The notes beneath the pieces were generated by a model. The model did no database searches. It was not told the DNA's origin and was given only the letters and a program-made list of their open reading frames with translations. From the NCBI GenBank assembly GCA_002431865.1, contig DJEI01000038.1:8813-19337 (forward strand): a DNA stretch of 10,525 nt, in the 5' to 3' direction. Position numbers and translations under genes: made by a program. This DNA is from Lachnospiraceae bacterium UBA5902. Its GTDB lineage: Bacteria; Bacillota; Clostridia; Lachnospirales; Lachnospiraceae. This document shows, piece after piece, positions 1 through 4,473 of the stretch (position 1 is the stretch's first letter; every line of letters begins with the position of its first letter).

Positions 1-21
1 GTTTGAACATCGTGTTCAAAC
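1..21. repeat. Perfect 9-bp dyad at window edge
   Basis: GTTTGAACA and TGTTCAAAC form a perfect inverted repeat around a TCG centre. It has no following T-run, so it is not a standard terminator. It could be an operator, or simply part of the end of a gene: frame 2 reads FEHRVQTWLGK and stops at 35-37, which could be the tail of an upstream protein such as FeoB. With only 11 codons visible I cannot confirm that. A half-site-like copy, GTTGAACA, recurs at 38-45. Confidence 0.4.
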
Positions 22-99
22 ATGGTTGGGTAAATGAGTTGAACACCAAGAACTTCTAAGCCACAAACATATTCTATATTATGGATATTAGATGGAATC

Positions 100-129
100 A
101 TATGAACCATTTGCATTATTGGTTTATAT
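100..129 (+). repeat. Imperfect hairpin upstream of the FeoB-associated gene
   Basis: ATATGAACCA (100-109) and TGGTTTATAT (120-129) pair over 10 positions, with a single G-T wobble and a 10-nt loop. The hairpin ends 30 nt before the AAGGAGG ribosome site, so in mRNA it would be a leader or intercistronic stem. No T-run follows. It may stabilise the message or mark the boundary to an upstream feoB; its function is unknown. Confidence 0.35.
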
Positions 130-174
130 GGTTTGCAAAAACAATAAATATTACCTTGCAAGGAGGTCGTGGAA

Positions 175-336
175 ATGAATTTAAGTACATTTTTAATATT
201 ATTGGTAGTTGTTGCGGTGGTTGGTTTGGTAATTTGGGGCATGGTGAAGGATAAGCGTGCTGGTAAATCAACCTGTGGCGGTGACTGCAGTCACTGTGGA
301 AGCGTCTGTCATGCACCGAAAAAACCACAGAAATAG
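175..336 (+). CDS. FeoB-associated Cys-rich membrane protein (53 aa)
   Basis: This 53-residue protein begins with a single hydrophobic segment (about residues 5-24), followed by a short basic stretch (KDKRAGK, 25-31). A Cys/His cluster comes next: C34, C38, C41, C45 and H46 in the pattern CGGDCSHCGSVCH. That layout (one N-terminal membrane segment, a lysine-rich linker and a short CxxxCxxCxxxCH tail) is the hallmark of the FeoB-associated Cys-rich membrane proteins encoded just after the ferrous iron transporter FeoB in many Clostridia. The exact role in Fe(II) uptake is not established; metal binding by the cytoplasmic or surface-facing tail is a fair inference. The start is well supported by AAGGAGG at 160-166, eight bases before ATG. 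It is below the size cut-off of many gene finders. An iron-type dyad promoter lies about 90 bp downstream. Confidence 0.85.
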   Translation: MNLSTFLILLVVVAVVGLVIWGMVKDKRAGKSTCGGDCSHCGSVCHAPKKPQK

Positions 337-345
337 AGTAAACAA

Positions 346-359
346 GCGGAGTAATCCGC
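346..359 (+). repeat. Small GCGGA-GTAA-TCCGC hairpin
   Basis: A 5-bp stem closed by a GTAA (GNRA-type) loop sits 9 bp after the stop of the FeoB-associated gene. No T-run follows, so it is a weak candidate for an mRNA 3' end or processing signal rather than a standard intrinsic terminator. Confidence 0.25.
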
Positions 360-397
360 AAGGAATATCTGCCAGTTAAGAATAATTATCAACAAGT

Positions 398-446
398 AAA
401 AAATAAAAAAAAAGTAGTTGACTTTTTGGTTAGTTTACGCTAACAT
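398..446 (+). promoter_or_regulatory. Strong promoter with A-tract UP-like element
   Basis: An A-rich run (398-413, interrupted by one T) lies directly upstream of TTGACT (418-423). After a 17-bp spacer comes TAACAT (441-446). This gives 5/6 and 4/6 matches to sigma-A boxes at ideal spacing, and the A-tract resembles an UP element. Transcription would begin near 453. No protein gene with a ribosome site follows before the terminator at 531-564, which points to an RNA product. A dyad (429-444) covers the spacer and part of the -10, so a bound repressor would block polymerase. Confidence 0.65.
429..444. promoter_or_regulatory. Operator-like dyad 1 (GTTAG-N6-CTAAC)
   Basis: GTTAG (429-433) and CTAAC (440-444) form a dyad overlapping the spacer and -10 of the promoter, the classical location of a repressor operator. 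The half-sites resemble the GTTAG/CTAAC core of DtxR/IdeR-type iron boxes, but those usually have a much shorter centre, so the regulator family is uncertain. Dyad 2 has the same outer bases and the same 16-bp length. Confidence 0.5.
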
Positions 447-452
447 ACAACA

Positions 453-476
453 TGTAGTTAGCAACAGCTAACCACA
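453..476. promoter_or_regulatory. Operator-like dyad 2, also the 5' hairpin of the RNA
   Basis: GTTAGC (457-462) and GCTAAC (467-472) are perfect arms around AACA, and three more flanking pairs (TGT/ACA) extend the dyad to 453-476 with one A-C mismatch. Its 16-bp core matches dyad 1 in its outer five bases on each side and starts 28 bp after it. It lies at the predicted transcription start, so it could be a second repressor site, a protective 5' stem-loop of the transcript, or both. Confidence 0.5.
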
Positions 477-530
477 ACGAAACATAAATTCGCGTACATG
501 GAATTTATAATCGACTCCTTTCTCTAACAG

Positions 531-564
531 CCCCGCGCTACTCCACATAGCGCGGGGTATTTTT
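531..564 (+). terminator. Intrinsic terminator of the small RNA
   Basis: CCCCGCGCTA (531-540) and TAGCGCGGGG (548-557) form a perfect 10-bp GC-rich stem with loop CTCCACA, followed by TATTTTT (558-564). It ends transcripts from the promoter at 418-446, and would also stop read-through from the FeoB-associated gene. Confidence 0.88.
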
Positions 565-566
565 GT

Positions 567-704
567 GATAATCCCCCAAGCACATGCATCAATACAAGCT
601 TGCTTGTAATCGTATGCATGTATTTGGGGGATAACAGACACTGAGTTGGAGCGAAGCGGAGACGAAGTGCCTGTTGTCTGCAGGCGAAAGCCGGCAGGAT
701 TATC
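567..704. repeat. 138-bp palindromic repeat element, MITE/REP-like
   Basis: The outer edges are GATAATCC (567-574) and GGATTATC (697-704), a perfect 8-bp terminal inverted repeat. Three nested hairpins fill the inside. One is a long imperfect palindrome at 571-632, with arms ATCCCCCAA/TTGGGGGAT, ACATGCAT/ATGCATGT and TACAAGC/GCTTGTA. The second pairs AACAGACACT (633-642) with AGTGCCTGTT (666-675); its single A-C mismatch becomes a G-U pair in the minus-strand RNA. The third is CTGC-A-GGC-GAAA-GCC-G-GCAG (678-697) with a GNRA loop on the plus strand. There is no ribosome site or credible protein. It begins two bases after the T-run of the small-RNA terminator, as expected of a dispersed intergenic element. 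No target-site duplication is obvious. Confidence 0.55.
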
Positions 705-744
705 TCTGGCAATAAGAACCGCGCATGCATCCGCTTGCAAGCAA

Positions 745-932
745 ATTGGGTAAAAAGTCAAAACGGGAAAAAATACTCCAACTAGAAGTCAGCGAGAAGC
801 GAGTTGATTGGGTGAAAAAGCCCAAATAGGAAGAAATGCCCCAACGAGAAGCTGGAAAGAGGCGAGCTGATTGGGTGAAAAAGTCAAAATGGGAAGAAAT
901 ACTCCAACAGGAAGTCAGCGAGAAGCAAGTTT
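745..932. repeat. Three tandem 62-63 bp repeats
   Basis: Three head-to-tail copies begin with ATTGGGT at 745, 807 and 870. Each carries an A-rich block, then GGGAA(A/G)AAAT-like sequence, CCAAC, and GCGAG-rich sequence. Copies 1 and 3 are closest (about seven differences including one indel), and copy 2 is more diverged, so the array is old rather than a recent slip. The unit is not a multiple of three in copy 1 and stops interrupt the frames, so a protein is unlikely. The array ends four bases before the -35 of the rhomboid promoter. It could be a structured RNA array, a protein-binding array, or inert repeat DNA. Confidence 0.7.
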
Positions 933-935
933 TGG

Positions 936-964
936 TTGCCTAGAATTAGAAGGTAGAATATAAT
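936..964 (+). promoter_or_regulatory. Promoter of the rhomboid gene
   Basis: TTGCCT (936-941), a 17-bp spacer and a perfect TATAAT (959-964) form a good sigma-A promoter. Transcription would start near 971, leaving a leader of about 48 nt before the ATG at 1019. It starts immediately after the tandem repeats, so any protein bound there could affect it. Confidence 0.65.
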
Positions 965-1018
965 GAGTGCAGTGTGAAGGAAGCAAATGATATGCATAAG
1001 TAGAAAGAGGATGGATAC

Positions 1019-2233
1019 ATGCAGCTAAGAAACGATGATGATATGGGACATCAGAGAAATTCCGAACCATATTATGGCATGCCGACGCAGAAATATGAAA
1101 ATCAGGATTCATATGGGAGACAGGATGCATATACGAACCAAAATTCATATGGGAGACAGGATTCCTACATGAACCAGAATCCCTATGCATATGAAGACTC
1201 ATATGTAGTTCATACGGTACCGCCGGTTCAACCGGTGCGTGCAAAGCAGGCAATCCCGATTGTTACAATCCTGATTATTGTGGCAAATGTAATTGCTGCG
1301 ATTATGTGTATTGGTATTAGCAACACATTCCAGCTTGCAGGAATCAATTATGAATATATTACGGTGAACCACGAATACCGCCGTTTAATTTCCTATATGT
1401 TTATACATGCGGATCTTGAGCATCTGCTAGGAAATATGGTGGCACTGTTTTTGTTTGGTAAGCTGGTGGAAGAACGGCTTGGTTCGCTTCGTATGGCAAT
1501 CATCTACTTCGGTTCCGGTATTGGTGCAGGATTTCTTTCGATGGAGATTGCACACAAACTGCACCCGGAAAGTACACGGTTTGCTGCGGGCGCGTCCGGT
1601 GCCGTTTTTGGAATTATGTGTGCGGCGGTGTTCCTTCGTATTATGGGACGAAAAAATGCGGAACGGAAAGATATGATCATCGCCATTGCACTTGTAATCG
1701 GATATGCCATTTATTCCGCAGGAGGAAATGTGGATATCTATGGACATATCGGGGGTGCGATTGTTGGCGGTATTCTGGCGTTTGCACTAAATGTAAAGAA
1801 GTGGCACTATTTTACAGAGAACCAGTTTTGTAAGATTCTGGCAATCTTAGCGACCGTGGTGCTCTGCGTGGTCGGAGTCGGAGAGACACATATTGGCAAG
1901 GATCAGTCATCTCTGATGGATAAGTGGGTAATGTATATCCGTGAACAGCCAGTGGCAGATTATGAGATGAAGAGCTATGGAACAAAAACCTATGGTGAAG
2001 CTTTGGATGATTACTGTACAAACACGAAATGGGAATCTTTTACTGCAGAAAGTGGAGAACAGGTCGTAGAATTCAATGGAAAAGCGTATTATAAGGGAAG
2101 TGAGAAGCAGGTGCGTATCCAGTTTTTGATTATGGGCGATTGTGAGTCTTATGAACTGACGTATTTTGCATTCGATGGCACGGCGTGTAGCTGGCAGCAG
2201 GTAGACGCATTTTTCAAGACAATATGTAAGTAA
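1019..2233 (+). CDS. Rhomboid-family intramembrane serine protease
   Basis: This 404-aa integral membrane protease cleaves transmembrane segments of client proteins within the bilayer. Residues about 79-290 form the rhomboid core with several membrane helices. Visible signatures are H135-xxx-N139 in EHLLGNM (oxyanion side), the catalytic serine S193 in GASGAVFG, and the catalytic histidine H243 in YGHIGG. The N-terminal cytoplasmic tail is low-complexity, rich in Tyr, Asn, Gln and Asp, with three 12-residue repeats at 26-37, 38-49 and 50-61 (YxNQxSYGRQDx pattern). Residues about 290-404, after the last helix (268-287), form a soluble domain I do not recognise. The ATG is preceded by AAGAGG at 1005-1010 with 8-nt spacing. 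The gene appears monocistronic, with its own promoter upstream and a large palindrome downstream. Substrates cannot be read from sequence. Family confidence is high. Confidence 0.9.
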   Translation: MQLRNDDDMGHQRNSEPYYGMPTQKYENQDSYGRQDAYTNQNSYGRQDSYMNQNPYAYEDSYVVHTVPPVQPVRAKQAIPIVTILIIVANVIAAIMCIGISNTFQLAGINYEYITVNHEYRRLISYMFIHADLEHLLGNMVALFLFGKLVEERLGSLRMAIIYFGSGIGAGFLSMEIAHKLHPESTRFAAGASGAVFGIMCAAVFLRIMGRKNAERKDMIIAIALVIGYAIYSAGGNVDIYGHIGGAIVGGILAFALNVKKWHYFTENQFCKILAILATVVLCVVGVGETHIGKDQSSLMDKWVMYIREQPVADYEMKSYGTKTYGEALDDYCTNTKWESFTAESGEQVVEFNGKAYYKGSEKQVRIQFLIMGDCESYELTYFAFDGTACSWQQVDAFFKTICK

Positions 2234-2241
2234 TTTTATAC

Positions 2242-2438
2242 TTGTGCAACATAGCAGATGTATATGATTGTGCAGATATTACCAATTCTAAAACAGACCG
2301 GTGCAGCACGTTGGTACTTAATGAACGGCAAACTTGTTTGGCGTGAATTTAGTACCATTACGTGATGAACCGAGCGAGAGCGTGTCTGTGTAGAATTGGT
2401 AATATCTGCACAATAAATAAACTGTATCAGTTGCACAA
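2242..2438. repeat. Nested palindromic element with 23-bp perfect arms
   Basis: Nearly the whole gap between the rhomboid gene and pfkA folds on itself. The inner element has perfect 23-bp inverted arms at 2268-2290 and 2391-2413, starting TTGTGCAG and ending CTGCACAA. Inside it ACAGAC (2293-2298) pairs GTCTGT (2384-2389), CACGT (2307-2311) pairs ACGTG (2360-2364), TGGTACT (2312-2318) pairs AGTACCA (2351-2357), and CAAAC/GTTTG (2329-2340) closes the tip. Outside it TTGTGCAAC (2242-2250) pairs GTTGCACAA (2430-2438), and ATAGCAG pairs CTGTAT with a bulge. TTGTGCA thus occurs twice on each side. No open reading frame of its own is credible. It could be a MITE-like element, a dispersed palindromic unit, or an RNA fold that separates the two genes; it may also act as a factor-independent stop without a T-run. 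Confidence 0.75.
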
Positions 2439-2470
2439 TTGATAATGAATAATCCGGAGGATAAGACAAA

Positions 2471-3445
2471 ATGAGTGAAATTAAGAAGATAGCGGTACTG
2501 ACGAGTGGTGGTGATGCACCGGGAATGAATTCGGCGGTTCGGGCGGTCGTATTCAGTGCAAACAATCTTGGAATCGAGGTTGTTGGTGTCCTGCGTGGCT
2601 ACGAAGGACTGATTGACTGGGAGACAATCCCACTTGGTCTGGAGAAAGTGCGGAACATCAACAATCAGGGTGGCACGATTCTTTTTACAAGCCGGAGTGC
2701 GCGCTTTTTAGAACAGAAATACAGACAGATTGCAGCGGAAAATCTGCGGGCACATGACGTAGATGCGGTTGTCGCAATCGGCGGAGACGGCACGCTGCGT
2801 GGAGCGATTAAATTCAAGGACGAGGGCGTGAATATCGTCTGTATTCCCGGTACGATCGACCGGGATGTGGCCTGCTCCGAGTATACATTGGGATTTGATA
2901 CAGCAGCGAATACCGCGATGGAGGCAATCGACAAAATTCGTGATTCTTCGGTATCCCACGGACGCTGCAGTGTCGTAGAGGTTATGGGTAGAAAACGTGG
3001 CTATATCGCACTCTGGGCTGGCATGGCGACATCCGCAGATGCTATTGTGTTACCAGAAAAATGGGATGGAAACTTTGATTACATTATAAATGCACTGCGC
3101 AAACGACATACCGATGGCAGAAACAGTTATCTTGTTGTGGTGGCGGAGGGTGTGACCGATGCAGGCAAGCTGGCGGATCTGATCCAGAAGGAGACAGGAA
3201 TCGAGTCGCGTGTGTCCGTGCTTGGATATATCCAGCGTGGGGGACAGCCAACAGCGAAGGATCGTATGTATGGTTCGCTGATGGGCGCATATGCGATTGA
3301 GATATTGAGACAGGGCAGAGGAAACCGGATCGTTGCGATCAAGAACGATATTCTGGTTGATTATGATATTGCGGAGGCAATCAATCTGCAGAACAATAAT
3401 CTGGATTCGTTCCAGTATCAGCTCAGCCTGATGCTGGCAGAATAA
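2471..3445 (+). CDS. pfkA: 6-phosphofructokinase, variant active site
   Basis: This 324-aa cytosolic enzyme belongs to the PfkA family, which phosphorylates fructose 6-phosphate to the 1,6-bisphosphate, the committed step of glycolysis. Length and motifs fit the short bacterial ATP-PFK type: GGDAPGMN (13-20), IGGDGT (103-108), PGTID (126-130, catalytic D130), MGR (172-174), E226, R247. Glycines at 107 and 127 (E. coli G104 and G124 equivalents) favour ATP over pyrophosphate as donor. Two normally conserved positions differ: TIDND reads TIDRD (R131), and the fructose-phosphate-contacting His of LGHIQRGG is Tyr (Y253). This suggests a specialised paralogue rather than the main glycolytic copy, with altered kinetics or substrate. 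GGAGG (2456-2460) lies 10 nt before the ATG. No convincing promoter is visible; one may lie within the upstream palindrome. Confidence 0.93.
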   Translation: MSEIKKIAVLTSGGDAPGMNSAVRAVVFSANNLGIEVVGVLRGYEGLIDWETIPLGLEKVRNINNQGGTILFTSRSARFLEQKYRQIAAENLRAHDVDAVVAIGGDGTLRGAIKFKDEGVNIVCIPGTIDRDVACSEYTLGFDTAANTAMEAIDKIRDSSVSHGRCSVVEVMGRKRGYIALWAGMATSADAIVLPEKWDGNFDYIINALRKRHTDGRNSYLVVVAEGVTDAGKLADLIQKETGIESRVSVLGYIQRGGQPTAKDRMYGSLMGAYAIEILRQGRGNRIVAIKNDILVDYDIAEAINLQNNNLDSFQYQLSLMLAE

Positions 3446-3456
3446 AGTGTGAAACT

Positions 3457-3478
3457 ACAATGAAAATAATGACATTGT
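3457..3478. promoter_or_regulatory. Dyad over the -35 of the lipoprotein operon promoter
   Basis: ACAATG (3457-3462) and CATTGT (3473-3478) are perfect 6-bp arms with a 10-bp centre, overlapping the -35 box at 3469-3474. It could be a repressor site. It is too AT-rich and lacks the T-run needed for a terminator of pfkA. Confidence 0.25.
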
Positions 3479-3498
3479 GAATGGATATGTGCTATAAT
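3469..3498 (+). promoter_or_regulatory. Extended -10 promoter of the five-gene operon
   Basis: ATGACA (3469-3474, 5/6 match to TTGACA), an 18-bp spacer, and TGC directly before a perfect TATAAT (3493-3498) make an extended -10 promoter. Start of transcription is expected near 3505, about 30 nt before the TTG start codon. It is the only strong promoter seen before the run of closely spaced genes to 10416. Confidence 0.75.
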
Positions 3499-3534
3499 TA
3501 CACTAATTATGCAATAGAACTTGAGGTGTGAACA

Positions 3535-4449
3535 TTGAGCATAAAGAAAAGAACCTTCTATTTCTTCTGCGTGTGCTGCCTGCTTTTCAGTCTGGTGGGA
3601 TGCGGAAAGAAAGAGGATACAACACTGGCGGATGGAGTGTTCCTGATGTTGTCATCGACAGTCAAAGGCGAGGCAGTTGAGACATACGAGATGTATACGC
3701 TGCATGCGGAGATCAGTGATAATGGAAATGTCCGAATTTATGCGGATGACTTTAATCGTTGGGTGCCGAGTGATCCATGCCCGGAGGAGACGGTTCAGTT
3801 ATCAGCAGATACAATCCGGCAGATCAAGGATATCATTGACGAGATTGATCTGTATCATATGCGAAGAAATATCGGAAGCCGGGATTTGAAGGATGGAGAA
3901 TACAAGGAACTGACATTGTATACGGCGTCGGGCGAGCATGTATCCGGAGGTTTGAATCCATCGAACCGGGAGTTCCTGAAGCTGTATGATTATGTGGAAG
4001 ATCAGATTCGGGAGGTGGAATACCGGTATCGGACGAAGATCGCCGAGATGCAGAGGAAAGCTATCTCGCTGGAACAAAATAAGAATGTGTATATTACGGA
4101 TTCACAGGAAGAGACAATCGTTGCACGGGATGAGATCAATGATGTCTATGTGACCTGTGGAGCGCAACATACGCGGTACGAGAAAACAGCTACCGCAGAT
4201 GCAGAAGAACCGGTCAATTATTATGTGACATTCCTGCTTGCAGATGCAGGTGCGGAAATGCTTCGGACAGATACAAAGGATTGCAACGAGGACAATGCTA
4301 TGTATTACAAGGTGTATCAGGACAATGCATATGCATTTACATTCTGTGTACAGGAGCCTGTCATGACAACTGAGATTTATGTATACGAGACAATGGATGC
4401 AGAAGAAGCAGTTGCGAAAGCAAAGGAACTACGGGATAGTTTGTATTAA
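3535..4449 (+). CDS. Putative lipoprotein of unknown function
   Basis: This 304-aa secreted lipoprotein leads the operon. The signal peptide has basic residues (KKR, 4-6), a hydrophobic core (8-19) and the lipobox LVGC (20-23), giving lipidation at C23 and anchoring to the outer face of the membrane. The mature part is acidic and soluble, with a likely helical, charged segment around residues 155-180 (YDYVEDQ...REVEYRYRTKIAEMQRK). I recognise no catalytic motif and no named family. The start codon is TTG: GAGG at 3523-3526 lies eight bases upstream, the signal peptide follows at once, and the next in-frame Met is inside the mature domain. It is separated from the GlmU-like gene by 24 bp and is probably co-transcribed with it, but nothing shows a functional link. 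Confidence 0.75.
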   Translation: MSIKKRTFYFFCVCCLLFSLVGCGKKEDTTLADGVFLMLSSTVKGEAVETYEMYTLHAEISDNGNVRIYADDFNRWVPSDPCPEETVQLSADTIRQIKDIIDEIDLYHMRRNIGSRDLKDGEYKELTLYTASGEHVSGGLNPSNREFLKLYDYVEDQIREVEYRYRTKIAEMQRKAISLEQNKNVYITDSQEETIVARDEINDVYVTCGAQHTRYEKTATADAEEPVNYYVTFLLADAGAEMLRTDTKDCNEDNAMYYKVYQDNAYAFTFCVQEPVMTTEIYVYETMDAEEAVAKAKELRDSLY

Positions 4450-4473
4450 ATATAGAAAAAGGTTGGAAGAAAG

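Larger units (their letters stand above)
453..564 (+). ncRNA. Putative metal-responsive small RNA (~112 nt)
   Basis: A dedicated promoter and a strong intrinsic terminator bracket about 112 nt without a plausible coding frame. The predicted RNA has three stem-loops. SL1 is at 453-476 (6-bp core plus extension). SL2 has ATAAATTC (484-491) pairing perfectly with GAATTTAT (501-508). SL3 is the terminator (531-557). Between SL2 and SL3 lies an unpaired stretch (509-530) containing CTCCTTTCTC, complementary to GA-rich Shine-Dalgarno sequences. Hairpins flanking a C/U-rich single-stranded seed are typical of trans-acting small RNAs. Tandem dyads on the promoter and a FeoB-associated gene beside it suggest control by iron or another metal, which would parallel RyhB, PrrF or FsrA. 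I do not recognise it as a known family. The alternative is a non-functional remnant of an iron-regulated operon leader that ends at this terminator. Confidence 0.55.

Noticed and set aside
571..632. Possible CRISPR repeat or rho-independent terminator in the long hairpin
   Set aside because: There is only one copy with no spacer array, and no T-run follows either arm. It fits better as part of the palindromic element.
468..761. 97-aa minus-strand open frame over the small-RNA region and repeat element
   Set aside because: It runs antisense through a perfect terminator, hairpins and a repeat element. I see no ribosome site or recognisable domain, and the frame is readily explained by repeat DNA.
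745..960. Short open frames in the tandem repeats reading e.g. LGEKVKMGRNTPTG or DWVKKSKWEE
   Set aside because: Stops interrupt each copy in different frames, period varies 62-63 bp, and there is no start codon with a ribosome site. This is repeat DNA, not a gene.
2396..2446. Candidate pfkA promoter (TTGGTA with TAAACT, or GATAAT at 2441-2446)
   Set aside because: Box matches are weak or lack a partner at proper spacing, and GATAAT would place the start almost on the ribosome site. The real promoter position is not determinable by eye.
2234..2470. Riboswitch controlling pfkA
   Set aside because: The near-complete symmetry, with 23-bp perfect arms, is unlike riboswitch architecture, and no known aptamer core is recognisable.
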